Shown here one piece after another: positions 1 to 11,355 of a DNA stretch of 64,000 bases. The stretch is from the NCBI GenBank assembly GCA_916048095.2, contig OU696570.1:1732001-1796000 (forward strand), read 5' to 3'. The stretch comes from Sacculina carcini. Its lineage: Eukaryota > Arthropoda > Thecostraca > Sacculinidae. Numbering within the stretch: position 1 is the first letter of the stretch; every line of letters starts with the position of its first letter. The notes beneath the pieces are model-generated. The model worked only from the letters and a program-made list of their open reading frames with translations, searched no databases and had not been told where the DNA came from. The translations under genes were made by a program, and so were the position numbers.

Positions 1-76
1 TTATCGTTTTATATTATGTTGTGTCTTTGCTTACTTCAGCGATAGCTCAGAAAAATACAAGTTCGCCAGAACTGAA

Positions 77-79
<3 letters not shown>

Positions 80-162
<83 letters not shown>
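80..162. repeat. (TA)n microsatellite, U1
   Basis: About 41 AT dinucleotides at the unit start. The corresponding tracts in other units have clearly different lengths. Confidence 0.97.
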
Positions 163-164
<2 letters not shown>

Positions 165-1019
165 TTCAATATTCACATAAAAAACAAGCATAACACAAAG
201 AAATCCACAGAGCAAAAGCTCAGCACTCCGACCTGCTATATCCGCACGCACGCACTCACTGTCTGTGTCTGGCTGTCTATATGTCTATGTCTTTCTTCAT
301 AAATGTCGAAGAATTATAATAAAAATACAATACACAACATATTAGATTCACTTTTACTTGATATTCCTTTTGTTTTATAAAATGTTCCGCACGACGGGCA
401 GGTATAAAATATGCAAATTTAAATATACTTTAAAATATGGGTTTGAAATATGCTAAGCTGACAAAATTTAAATTTGCATCGACAATTTTTCTTTAATATC
501 GGGTGACCAGGCTTCATCATTTCTTCATAATTACTCACCAACTATTTATTACACATCTAATATATTATTCCACAGTACTGGAGCTTTTGTCCTCTACAAT
601 ACGGTATAATTGTATAGTTGCCAAGGTGTACAGTAAACACGTTACGGGTGTAAAAATTTAGAAATGATCCGTTGCAAATTTTAGAAAGAAAGGCTCCCAT
701 TTGAACATATTTTAGACATTAATTGGTCTAAACCATACAAACCCTCCTGGGTCTATATCTAGAGCCGGCCCTAATAAGTCATTCGTCTCTACCAGTCAGC
801 TTGCGAGATTCAACTGTTGTCAGTCGACAGGCTGGAAACAATATACTTCATACATCTTATATTCGAGAATCACACATAATTTCCGCTATTTGGAGGTGTG
901 CTATATAAGTGGGGACCCATAGATTATTCCGATATTTGGAGTTTTCCGGCATTCGGAAGTTAATATTTTAGGATATAATATTGAGGATATAATATTGATA
1001 ATAATATTGAGGATAAAGG
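163..1019. other. Pre-piggyBac block, U1
   Basis: No gene seen. AT-rich sequence present in every unit. It includes a Helitron-type hairpin at 387-401 and a ctacaatacggtataat motif near 595 that recurs in the Helitron-like segment. The last 50 bases are short repeats of a tattgaggata type leading into the TTAA. Confidence 0.6.
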
Positions 1020-1023
1020 TTAA

Positions 1024-3654
1024 CCTTTATCCTCCAAATGTTCCCATATGGGAACATTTGCAGTACGATGTTTGACAACCATTTAATGACATTTTTTACC
1101 AATAAATTCCCAATATTTGTATATGTTTCGAGAGAAGAGAAAACGTGCAACTAGCAAATAACAAAATTATAAATATGCAATGAATAATTTATGTGCTATA
1201 AATCCTCAAACTTTACCATTTTTCATTTTCTGTAGCTGATAGATTTAAGAGTACACTTCGACTACTAATTTGATTCCATTGTTCTTGATGTTAGATCTAA
1301 TTATTAACAATAACAAGATTATGACAAGATAAGGTCACAATAACAAGATTATGATAATTGTACTGATACCAAATATTTCAAATTATATATGTAAATCACT
1401 TTGTGAGAGCAAGACAAAGTTCAATGTTCCCACATGGGAACATTTGCGTTTTGCGGACAAAAACGTTACAGAAGTTTGCCATCATGTAAGTCACGTGCGC
1501 GATATGCTCGCTCACCAAACTAAAGTATCAAATTGCATCGTATTGACTGCATGACGCGATACATTGACAGTTTTCGTCACAGTGTTGGTCAGTTATGTGT
1601 TGATTGTGTTGGGCCAGTGTAGAATTGTTTTATATCAAAGTTTGGATAATGGCTGCTACAGGAAGTATAGTTACGTTTTCTGAGGCGATGGAGACTTTGG
1701 AAGAGACGTCAAATCCAAGAAATGTCGTAATTTTACCTCCAGAGAATGGAGATTGCGATATGGAAAATGATATTGAGGATATTGACAAAAACATGGTCAG
1801 CGATGAAGAAGCATTTGAGCCAGCCGGACATCTTCAAGTGGAGGAAGATAACCACGATGACAGCTGGACTTTGACAACATAACCCAGACCAAGGTGGAGC
1901 AAAAACTCCGGACTCAAAACAACTATCGATATTGAGCAAGTACCGAAGCTTTGTGAATCTCACCCAAGTCTTTCCGATTGATCACCATTTCAGATGTGAC
2001 AGCGTTTTTTTTCTCGGTGAAATTGTGGACATGATTGTAAGTCAAACAAATTTGTACGCGACGAGAGACAAAAACGCAGCCGGTTTGATTGTACAGACTA
2101 ATGATATCAACGCATTTTTGGGCATATTGCTTCTGTCTGGATATCACAAAGTGTCAGAGGAGAGACACTACTGTTCTGCTCAACCTGATCCGGGAGTCAA
2201 ATTTGTATCCGATGCAATGTCCCGGCAGCAATTTCAAACGTTGAAAAGTTTTGTCCACTTTGCTGACAACAGAAATCTGCAGACAGGAGACAAGCTCGCC
2301 AAGATTCGGCCGCTTTACACGCTGCTACATCAAACTCTCATCAAGCACGGTATTTTCCACGAAGAACTGAGCATCGACGAGTCCATGGTGCCATACTATG
2401 GAAGGCACTCCGCAAAAATGATCACACGTGGAAAACCAATACGAGTTGGCTACAAAGTGTGGGCACTGTGCGGCAATGATGGCTATCCGTATCACCTGGA
2501 TATCTACGCTGGCAAGGAACAAAAACAAAAACTGCCTCTCAGTACCTCAGTTGGCAATCGTATGGTCGATGTGATTATGAACAGTTCTTCGCCTACGCAA
2601 CATACATTGTACTTGGACAACTTTTTCACATCATACGACCTACTGAAGTCACTGGCAGAAAAAAATATAAAAATTACCGGCACTGTTCGTGAAAAAATAA
2701 CTGCTGGAGCGTCTCGACTGTTAAAATCTGACATGGACATGAGAAACTTTCGAGAGGTAGTTTTTACCACAGAAATGACGGACTAGTGTATGTCTGCAAA
2801 TGGCATGACAACTCTATTGTCACCATTGCAAGCAATCACGAAACTCATTTTCCTGTGAAAGAAGCTGTTCGTTAGAAAGAAGCTGTTCCCAGCATCATTA
2901 GAAAATAAACGAAGGCATGGGAGGCGTTGATTTGATGAATCGCCTTCTGGCAACGTATCGACCTGGAATCAGAGGAAAAAAATGGTACTGGCCTCTGTTT
3001 TCAAACGCTCTCAATTTATCGGTTGATGCTGCTTGGCGCTTACATAGCAATTCAGTCGAGAATGCTCTTTCCCATCTTGATTCCAGGAGAGAAGTGGCAA
3101 TGTGTTTACTGAAATCGTCAGACAGCGGTCAAGACACTGGATTGCACAGCACAGTCAACCCGCCTGTTGATATCCGCTATGACAAGATCGGCCATAAAAA
3201 AGCAAGCTACAAGCAGGGTAGATGTGTAGTATGCAAGAGTAATACAAGGTATCGCTGCTCCAAATGCTTGGTTCGACTCCACTGCGATAAGAACACTGCG
3301 TGTGCCCATATATATCACACAAGATGAAATTTTATTTGTGAATTTTGATGTTTTATAATTGTTTTTGTATTCATGACATTTCAATAAACAACTATTTGAC
3401 CTAACAGTGTCTGCATTGACCATTTGGAACAATATTGTTAGATATATAACAAGGGTGAAACAGTGCTGAGTGAAAACTGTAACTTTTTGATCATATAACG
3501 CTCAATGTTCCCACATGGGAACATACCCATAACTCAAAAAATATTCGATGAATCTTGATAATTTTTTCAAAGAATATTCAATGTGTTGCCACAACATTCC
3601 CAACAAAATTTCATGTTTTTAACTCAAGCCCTTCTATGTGTGGGATGATAAAGG
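1024..3654 (+). mobile_element. piggyBac-like element, copy 1
   Basis: 2,631 bp flanked by TTAA on both sides (1020-1023 and 3655-3658). The ends are cctttatcctcc on the left and, on the right, the inverse of cctttatcatccc. TTAA duplication and short inverted ends are hallmarks of piggyBac elements. Inside are three copies of a gttcccayatgggaac palindrome (about 1040, 1426 and 3508), probably subterminal binding sites. The transposase gene is broken, so this copy looks non-autonomous. Confidence 0.92.
1649..3327 (+). pseudogene. piggyBac-like transposase, copy 1 (broken)
   Basis: DDE-type cut-and-paste transposase of the piggyBac family (DDE_Tnp_1_7). From ATG 1649 an acidic N-terminal region runs to a TAA at 1880-1882. 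The core continues in another frame (about 1932-2786) and the C-terminus in a third (2917-3327). Recognisable are the first catalytic Asp in SIDESM (2376-2378), the second in YLDNFF (2616-2618), the third in MGGVD (2929-2931), and a C-terminal cysteine-rich zinc-binding domain (CVVC...CSKC...HIYH). Damage: the stop at 1880, one base missing near 1965 relative to copy 5, a frameshift near 2775, and in-frame stops near 2872 and 2907. As read, it cannot make one protein. Confidence 0.9.
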
Positions 3655-3794
3655 TTAACACGTATTTGATAAGCTTTTAATCGTGACTAAGGAATAGATT
3701 CCACTGTAGAATGGAATGTATAATGGATTATGTCATCCATTGGTATTTTTTGCCCTGCACTGATTGTAAATTTTCTAAATGTCTGTTTGTATCC

Positions 3795-4313
3795 TATCTC
3801 CTCCCAAACCACTGGACCGATTTTGATGAAACTTGGCCCCTAGGGGTAAAATGGACGAAAGAAGGCAATAGGTTATGTTTTGTTGACCTCTAAGGTCATT
3901 TTCAAGGTCATTGAGGTCATTTGTGTCTGTTTACAATATCTCCTCCTAAACCACTGGACCGATTTTGATGAAACTTGGCCCCTAGGGGTAAAATGGACGA
4001 AAGAAGGCAATAGGTTATGTTTTGTTGACCTATAAGGTCATTTTCAAGGTCATTGAGGTCATTTGTGTCTGTTTACCCTATCTCCTCCAAAACCACTGGA
4101 CCGATTTTGATGAAACTTGGTCCCTAGGGGTAAAATGGATGCAAGAAGGTCATAGGCTATGTTTTGTTGACCTCCGAGGTCATTTAAAGGTCAGTGAGGT
4201 CATTTGTGTTTGTTTACAATATCTCCTCCTAAACCACTGGACCGATTTTGATGAAACTTGGTCCCTAGGGGTAAAATGGATGCAAGAAGGTCATAGGCTA
4301 GGTGTTGTTGCCT
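3795..4313 (+). repeat. 142-bp minisatellite, forward, U1
   Basis: Nearly four copies of a 141-142-bp monomer starting at 3795, 3937, 4079 and 4220. Each contains a cctaaaccactggaccgatt-type core. The chance reading frames through it are not genes. The same monomer lies inverted at 13117-13821. It belongs to a repeat family I do not recognise. Confidence 0.93.
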
Positions 4314-5607
4314 ATAAATATATAAACCAGCATATAAACCCGATAATAATAAAAACGTTATTCTGTCTGTGTGTGTGTGTGTACAAACAAGTTTTCCACA
4401 TTTTGGGGATTTTATGCCACGGGTTCGAGGAAAACTGCTCAACAGAATTGACAGTTTTTCATATCCACAGGTGGAAATTTTGTCTTCTACAAGATGATAT
4501 ATTTTTCAAATATGTAGTGTTAACATTCCAAAAGGTATGACCATTTATTCAAGACCATTTCATTTCCACCGACGACTGATAGATTTAACACAGCGATCAA
4601 TGGAGACAATGGCCGATCCAGGAATTTTGCAGGGGGGCTTAGCCTCCTTGAAAAACGTTATTAAAAATATCCTTCACATGCAATGTTTTCCACTAATTTT
4701 GATATATCTTCTAAAAAAACTTTATAACAAGCCATTATAAAATATTTAGCCCCACTATAAATATTTACTTCATCCGCCTATGATTTCTCGCTGCTGCGAA
4801 ATCAACATCTGAATTTATATGCAAAGCGCATGACGTATTCGCTAGGGCGCTAGCGTTCAGGACAAAATCTAGCTAATTATCTAAAATGAAAACCTTCATA
4901 TTTAGACTTTCCTATTGGTTAATAGTTGTTATGGGTTTACTTTATTCTATTTAAATTTGTATTTGTTTTCTTTTATGAATTCAAAGTTTATTTTATTTAT
5001 ATAATATTTGTTCCGCACAGCGGGCGGGTTTCAATGCTATATGGTGATGTTAAGTTATAAATATTATGGTGATAGATGGTGATGTTAAGTTATAAATATT
5101 ATTTTGGAAACATTATGATGAAAAAGTTTGGTCATTTTTCATTGTTTCGTGTCTGAGTTCTGAATTATTCAGCACGACGGGCAGGTTTAAATATGAGGCG
5201 GTTAAAGCAAACTATTTTGTCAAAATAAATATAAAAATATAGAATTTTATACTTTTTTATGGGTTTACTCTTCTTTTTTAATTCATATTCCATTTCTCTT
5301 ATGAATTGAATACAAATTTAATAGTATGAATTGTTCCGCACGACGGGCGGGTTAACATGCTAGAATTTTCATGGTCTGTTACGTGTTTGTGTTCTGAATT
5401 ATTCCGTACGACGGGCAGGGTCATATATGAGGCGGATCGAGGGCTATTTTGTCCAAATTAAAATGAAATTATTCACATTTAGACATTTCTATTGGTTAGC
5501 ATATTTACAGGTTAAATTTTTTACTTTTAAATTTGTATGAATTTTATTTTATAAATTGAATATGAACTACATGTTATGAACTGTTCCGCACGACGGGCGG
5601 GTTTAAA
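4314..5607 (+). mobile_element. Helitron-like hairpin cluster, U1
   Basis: No gene. After a gtgtgtgt stretch near 4370 there are repeated hairpins of the ccgcacgacgggcgg type (5013, about 5171, 5336, 5404, 5586), several followed by atgctag or a similar CTAG. A GC hairpin shortly before CTAG is the 3' end structure of Helitrons. I read this as piled-up non-autonomous Helitron ends. Confidence 0.55.
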
Positions 5608-5689
5608 TCTATATATATAAAAGAGATCCTCTGTGTGTCTGTGTGTGTGTGTGTGTGTGTGTGTTCACCATCCTTGGTCCATTTTCTAT

Positions 5690-7440
5690 CAGCTAATACT
5701 CGGCCACCACTTGGCGTACCCGCTGAAAATTTATACCATCATGTTGGAAATTTTCTTGGCTACACGATAGGATAAATTTCAAATTTTAAAAATTAGACCA
5801 AAAAAAGTTATCGCGGTGAAAACACAAAATGAACCCTGAAAAATGCGAAAATTGTGGTCAATGCTCTGCCATCTACTCCTCATAAACCAGAAATGGTACA
5901 GCCAAACAGATTATACCACTGTGTAGAGAATTTTCTGTTCTACAAGATAGGTTATAATTCATATCCAAAAATAGAACATAAAAGATGAAAACATGACAAA
6001 ATTTCAATCTATATTCAAAATTATATTTATACTCCACGCGTCCGATTTTCTATACTTTTTTCTCTATGTATCAAAAACTAATTATCACACAACTAAATAA
6101 ATAATACCATCATGCTGGGAATTTTGTTTGCTACAACACGGTATAATTTTTAATTTTCCAAAGTGTATTAAAAAAAAGTTACGGCGGTGTGAAGTCAAAA
6201 TGACAAAGTCAAAAATGCAAAATTAGCACTGGAAACCGTGAATGTTTTGGTAAATATTCCCCTATCTATTCCTCCTAAACCAGCAAAGTTACAGCTATAA
6301 AAATTATACTATTGTGTAGAGAATTTTGTTTTCTACAAGAAATATTCTAATTTATACCCACAAATGATACCAATAACGTAAAATTGGCAAAATTCTCAAA
6401 TACATCCAAAATTTCACTTGAACACCGGGCGACTAAAATTAATTCATTTTTCTACTTTTTCTCAGTAACTATTTGTTACACATAAAAATAAATTATACCA
6501 TTGTGCTGGAAATCTTATTTTCTACAATACGGTATAATGTTTTATTTTCCAAAGTGTATCTGAAAAAAGTTACGGCGGTGTAAAGTCAAAAGGACATATT
6601 GCCAATTTGACAGCTATTATGCGCACTTGCGATTACACAGGAATATGTACTACTGTGTAGAGAATGTTGTGTTCTACAAGAAAAGGTATAATTTATACCC
6701 ACAAATGATACAAAAAACGTGTAAAATTGGCAAAATTCTCAAATGCATCCAAAATTACACTTGAACACCGGGTGACTAAAATTTATTCATTTTTCTACCC
6801 ATTTCTCAGGAACTGTTTGTCATACCTTAAAATTAATTATACCATCGTGCTAAAAATGTTGTTTTCTACAATACGGTATAATTCTTAATTTTCCAAGGTG
6901 TATCTGGAGGAAGATACGGCGGTGTAAAGTCAAAATGTCATGTTGCCAATTTGACAGCTATTATGCGTACTTGCGATTACACATGAATATACACTGATTT
7001 AATTTCACTCAAGTCCAATCACAATTTACGCACTTGCGATTACACAGGAATATACTACTGTGTAGAGAATTTTGTGTTCTACAAGATAAGCTATAATTTA
7101 TACCCAAAAATGATACAAAAAACGTGTAAAATTGGCAAAATTCTCAAATACATCCAAAATTACACTTGAACACCGGGTGATTAAAATTAATTAATTTTTC
7201 TACCTATTTCTCAGGAAATATTTGTCACACATTACAATAAATTATACCATCGTGCTAGAAATCTTGTTTTCTACAATACGGTATAATTTGTTATTTTCCA
7301 AAGTGTATCTGAAGGAAGTTACGGCGGTGTAAAGTCAAAAGCACATATTACCAATTTGACAGCTATTATGCGCACTCGCGATTACACAGGAATATACACC
7401 GATTGAATTTCACTGAAGCCCAATCACAATTAAGAACGCA
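5690..7440 (+). repeat. Diverged 340-410-bp tandem repeats
   Basis: The same series of motifs returns five times: ataccatcgtgctgg, ctacaatacggtataat, gttacggcggtgt, gtgtagagaattttgt, then acttgaacaccgggcga. The repeats are AT-rich and noncoding. The same motifs appear singly elsewhere in the units (about 590, 11870 and 25840). Confidence 0.75.
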
Positions 7441-7553
7441 TCATATTAGCTCCAAGCATGGATGGTGTGGTTTGATTGGGTACAGTTTAATTACTGCTAC
7501 ACTATACTGAATAGAAAGGCTTTATTGTCCTCAATGTTTACACATGAATTGTT

Positions 7554-7568
7554 CCGCCCGAAGGGCGG
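7554..7568 (+). other. Perfect GC hairpin (Helitron-type), U1
   Basis: ccgcccgaagggcgg forms a perfect six-base-pair stem with a three-base loop. It is the undamaged form of the hairpin that recurs with one mismatch throughout the units. Confidence 0.7.
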
Positions 7569-8679
7569 GTAAAATACTACTGGGAACAAAGTTTACTACT
7601 GAATTTTACTGTATAATTTAATTGGTTTAATTTCAAGTTGCATAAGCTTAAGTTGCATAAGGATATGGGTTGTAATATCATGCAATGCCAACTATATGAA
7701 TATGCTGTTTTAGCGGACGCATAAATCTGGAATTATAGAGATGACAGAAAGTTTCATAGTTTTGATAGTGTTACACTTCTGAATTACTACACACGAAGGA
7801 CGGGTGTGAATTTGAGCAGTGTTGAGGGAAAAACTTCGTCAATAATTAAAACAAGAATTTACAAATACATATTTATCATGTATATATTTTTCTATTGGAT
7901 AAGCTTTTTGCTTTTTGATTCATTATATTTTATTTATAGTCCCGCACGACGGGTGGGTTTAAATACGAGGCTGTTCGAGGGAAAATATTTTGCCACATCT
8001 AAAATATAAACATTCATATTTAGACTTTTCTATTGTTTAAGACTTTTTATGGGTTTACTTTGTATTTTTTAATTTCTAATCGTTTTTTATTAATTCAATA
8101 TTCATTATACTTTATTTATTGTTCTGCTCAACGGGCGGGTTTTATTGCTAGATGGTGATGTTGAGTTATAAATATATTTTGAAAATAGTATGATAAAAAA
8201 ATTAGTCATTTTCCATTGTTTTGTGTCTGAGTTCTGAATTATTCAGCACGACGGGCAGGTTTAAATATGAGGCGGTTTAGGCAAACTATTTTGTCAAAAT
8301 AATATGAAAATATAGAAATTTTGAATATTTATGGGTTTACTTTTTTCTTTAATAATTCATATTTATTTTCTCTTATAAATTGAATACAAATTTAATGGTA
8401 TGAATTGTTCCGCACGACGGGCCGGTTTATATGCTAGAATTTCCATTCACTGTTATGTGTTTGTGTTCTGAATTATTCCGCACGACGGGCAGGCTCAAAT
8501 ATGAGGCGGATTGAGGGATAATATTTTGTCAAATTTAAATTTAAAATATTCACATTTTGAGTTTTTATTGGTGAACGTATATACAGGTTAAATTTTTTGC
8601 TTTTTTATTTGTATTCAGTTTATTTTATGGCTTGAATATGAATTTTACTTTATGAATTGTTCCGCACGACGGGCGGGCT

Positions 8680-8681
<2 letters not shown>

Positions 8682-8750
<69 letters not shown>
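8682..8750. repeat. (TA)n microsatellite in Helitron-like segment, U1
   Basis: About 34 dinucleotides directly after a ccgcacgacgggcgg hairpin and before a tctgtctgtctgtg head. Confidence 0.95.
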
Positions 8751-8752
<2 letters not shown>

Positions 8753-9187
8753 GTAAAATAAATTATCTGTCTGTCTGTGTGCGTATATGCTTGAATATGA
8801 GGTGACCTAACTGCGCGGGCTCAATGGTATAGATCAGGGCCTTGAAGCGTAAACGAAGCGATGGATCATGTGTATGAGATAATATTGTACCGGGGGCATC
8901 AACTGTAGACAATAGAACGTTTAATTTCACCGTGTAAAACGAGTTCATATACAAAACTAACGGATTTGACTTCAAGGTCCAGAACGGATCGAGTTCTGAA
9001 TTATTCCGCACGTCGGGCGGGTTTAAATATGAGGCGGGCTGAGGGAAAATATTTTGTCCAAATAAAATAAAAAATAATGAAATTTAGACTTTTCGATTGA
9101 TTAAGGTTTTTATTAGTTTGCCATATGAATTTTAATTTGCAATATTTTTATGAATTGTTCCGCACAACGGGCGGGTTTTAATGCTAG

Positions 9188-9469
9188 TATATATATATAA
9201 AAGAAATTCTCTGTCTGTCTGTGTGTGTATGTATGCTTGAATATGAGGTTAAAATAACTGGGCGGGCTCAATGATATAAATCAGTGGTTTCAAACGTAAA
9301 ATAAGCGATGGATCATTTATGAAATAAATATGTCCCGCAGACAGCAACTATAGACAATAAAACGTTCAATCTCACCGTGTATAATGCATTCTTATACAAA
9401 ACTAACGGATTTGTCTTCAAGATCCAGAACGGATCGACACGATCCACAACGGGTGGGTTTACATGCTAG
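9188..9469 (+). mobile_element. Short Helitron-like element, U1
   Basis: About 280 bp. It has a tatatataaaag, ctctgtctgtctgtg head like the longer element and a decayed hairpin (cacaacgggtggg) followed by acatgctag at the end. The head region is homologous to 8765-9000 and, inverted, to 24770-24975. Confidence 0.5.
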
Positions 9470-9640
9470 ACATTTAGGTTAGGTTACGTCAAGAAATGAT
9501 CACTAACTAGGGGTTGAGTTTGTGTCGGATTGAGTTTGTGTGTGAGGTACTAGACAATAAAAGCATTATTAATTATTGCTATGTATATCTTCTGGTACCA
9601 AATTATTTCATCATTTCGCTTTTTCTTTACCCTCTTATGT

Positions 9641-9745
9641 GATCTGTCCATAATGTGTAGTTGGTTTAGGATATCAAGGCCGAATTGGGGGTATGCTGCT
9701 TTGGATCTGGTTTGTGGCCAGACAAAGCTCCACGTCTACTTAATT
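9641..9745 (+). repeat. Hairpin block (~105 bp), forward, U1
   Basis: Conserved block with a central inverted repeat (gctttg...caaagc with inner tctgg...ccaga). An inverted copy lies at 12789-12892. It is found in all units in one or both orientations. Not recognised as an RNA gene. Confidence 0.7.
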
Positions 9746-9750
9746 TGTAA

Positions 9751-9960
9751 AGTAATGTATTGTATGTATGTAATGTAATGTATTGAGGTAACTTATGTAA
9801 TGTATTGATGAAATTTATGTAATGTACTGATGCAATTCATGTAATGTATTTATGCAATTTATGTAATGTATTGATGTAATTTATGTAATGTATTGATGTA
9901 ATGTATGTAATGTATTGATGTAATGTATGTAATGTATTGATGTACTGTAGAATGCAATGT
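9751..9960 (+). repeat. ~20-bp minisatellite, U1
   Basis: About ten imperfect copies of a tgtaatgtattgatg(aat)tta-type monomer. No gene. Confidence 0.9.
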
Positions 9961-10012
9961 AGAATGGAGTAATGTACACATGAATGGCGGGTATAAATTA
10001 TAACGGAAAATA

Positions 10013-10140
10013 CAGTGATACCTCAGCTGACGAACATAATTGGTTCCCAGAAAGTGTGTGTTAGGCTAAACGTTTGTCTTCCGAACATTCATTTTCCATA
10101 GTAAACCATTAAAATGGGAATAATCTGTTCCCAGGTCCGC
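10013..10140 (+). mobile_element. pogo/Tigger-like terminal repeat, U1
   Basis: Begins TA-cagtgatacctcagctgacg and continues with aattggttccc and a later inverted gggaataatctgttccc stretch. Cagtg-tacctc starts after a TA are typical of pogo/Tigger DNA transposons. Only one end is seen. 10141-10416 holds AT-rich intron and no gene. Confidence 0.5.
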
Positions 10141-10416
10141 ATAAAACAATATTTTTTACTAAATACGCCTTAAAACTACACAAAAATATACCTTACTTTA
10201 TGTATAATACATGTATTATTGTATTGTAATTAAGTAAGTATATTTTGTAACACTGACATTGAACATTGAACATTGAAATGTTATGGTTCATGACCTCATT
10301 TACTGAAATATCGGGTACGTTATTAGTGATCAAACTATGATTGCAAGTTACACCAGTTATCATTGATCGTCGAGTATGGTGAAAGAAAACGAGCAAATGT
10401 TTGGCATGTTTCTCAC

Positions 10417-10472
10417 CTCAGAAATGCATGTAGTATTGTCCTCGCACTTGACTGCCCCCTCCTTACATACCA
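10417..10472 (-). CDS. LDLa exon A1 (first half, C1-C3)
   Basis: Exon of 56 nt: two bases finishing a split codon, then 18 codons reading VCKEGAVKCEDNTTCISE. It carries LDLa cysteines 1, 2 and 3 with six residues between C1 and C2 and the usual Cys-Ile after C3. The acceptor is ...tatttcag and the donor gtgaga. The matching C4-C6 exon would lie left of the window. Within the array it is nearly identical to A2 and A4: only the last two residues vary. Confidence 0.8.
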
Positions 10473-11297
10473 CTGAAATAATAAGTCACAACAATCATGT
10501 TATTGTTCAGCTTATCTTCATGAATCATACGAGTATAAAAGTGAATAATTCTGCCCTATTGGACGAGTCATAAGATGCCATTAATATTCCGGTTTAATGC
10601 GTCCAACACTTATAATGCACACCATCTATGAAAAATATATGCTGATTCAACTATATGAGCAAATAAAAACACAAAACTTGCAAATCATTAAGCAAATTAA
10701 TTTTTGTTGTTGCATATTTTGCATATGTAACGCACACATGTACAGCAAAAATACAGTTAAATATATACACAGATGAATATTTTTACCGCAAATACCAATA
10801 TATTTGTGTAACTGTAATATAATGTTATTTGACACGTTTATGATCAAGACTCGTTCACAATTTGTTCGGCAAGATAATACGCTGGATGGCTATCATAGAA
10901 GAATTGCAGCGTATAAATGGAAAAACGGATACAAAAAACATTTAGTTCACATAGTTCAAGACAAGCATAAATAGAACCGATGTCGAGGCCCCATTACAAA
11001 TACAGCACCATTATAATAGAGGTCCGACTTTTGGAAAATGCAGTCACGAGCAAGCCTTTGGTCTCCTGGGGACTTACAGTACTTGTATGCGCTACTTTAC
11101 GATATAATTTAGTATCATGCGTGAAGCAACGGGGTACCTCAACACTCGAGGCATCCTGCCGGGGGTTTGGGGCGGCTGCTGCGGCTTTGAACATGACATG
11201 GGAAAATACAGTGGAATATTATTGTATCGTAAAATATATTGTATTCGTTGAAATATTACTCAATAAAATGAGATTGATCAGATATAAGATGACCCAC
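10473..11297 (-). other. Intron B1 to A1 (825 bp)
   Basis: Short intron between exons B1 and A1. Its length is 825 bp in four units and 826 bp in U4a. It contains an AT-rich part and a GC-richer block (about 11025-11200) that stays open in one minus frame in all units. I do not recognise that block as a gene or exon and it may be an old transposon fragment. Differences from the other units are about 2% by hand count. Confidence 0.7.
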
Positions 11298-11355
11298 CAC
11301 AGTTATTCTCATCTGTGCTATAAGGACAATACCTCCATCCGTCACACCGATAATC
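11298..11355 (-). CDS. LDLa exon B1 (second half, C4-C6)
   Basis: Exon of 58 nt: 19 codons plus one base. It reads DYRCDGWRYCPYSTDENNC, with LDLa cysteines 4, 5 and 6, the CDG motif and the acidic TDE pair. The acceptor is ...ttatacag and the donor gtgggt. In typical LDLa modules the residue before C5 is a calcium-binding Asp; here it is Tyr. It pairs in frame with A2. It differs from B4 at five bases, all changing the amino acid. Confidence 0.82.

Larger units (their letters stand above)
5608..9187 (+). mobile_element. Long Helitron-like segment, U1
   Basis: 3,580 bp starting with TC (tctatatatataaaag, then ctctgtgtg) and ending with a GC hairpin and ...aatgctag before T, as expected for a Helitron inserted between A and T. 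No helicase or Rep gene is seen, so it is non-autonomous. It contains five related 340-410-bp repeats (about 5730-7440) and further terminal hairpins, including a perfect one at 7554-7568. It is present in U1 and U4 and absent at the same place in U2 and U3. Confidence 0.6.

Noticed and set aside
21..302. Open frames rich in alternating Tyr-Ile (and similar ones at 14486-14798, 26466-26780, 38100-38444, 50166-50438, 58101-58301)
   Set aside because: They are translations of (TA)n microsatellites and flanking sequence, with no start context or conserved protein.
2325..2770. Antisense frames across the piggyBac core
   Set aside because: They are shadows of the conserved transposase coding sequence on the other strand.
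3711..4540. Frames with repeated CVCLPYLLLNHWTDFDETW motif (also 13296-13973, 18201-18660, 23984-24661, 42162-42680)
   Set aside because: The repeated peptide comes from the 142-bp minisatellite. The monomer is close to but not always a multiple of three and frames break between monomers, so I see a DNA repeat and not a repeat protein.
9751..9960. CRISPR-like or other spaced repeat array
   Set aside because: The monomers are directly adjacent, imperfect and without unique spacers. It is a minisatellite in a eukaryotic genome.
10994..11194. 66-codon minus-strand frame inside the short intron, present in all units
   Set aside because: It has no splice sites fitting the LDLa frame, no known domain, and N-terminal shifts between units. 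It is kept open mainly because the introns are nearly identical.
10417..11355. A and B exons of one unit as one LDLa domain in the order A then B
   Set aside because: On the minus strand B comes before A within a unit. A module therefore needs A of one unit and B of the next unit downstream. Reading them as one local domain would reverse the order.
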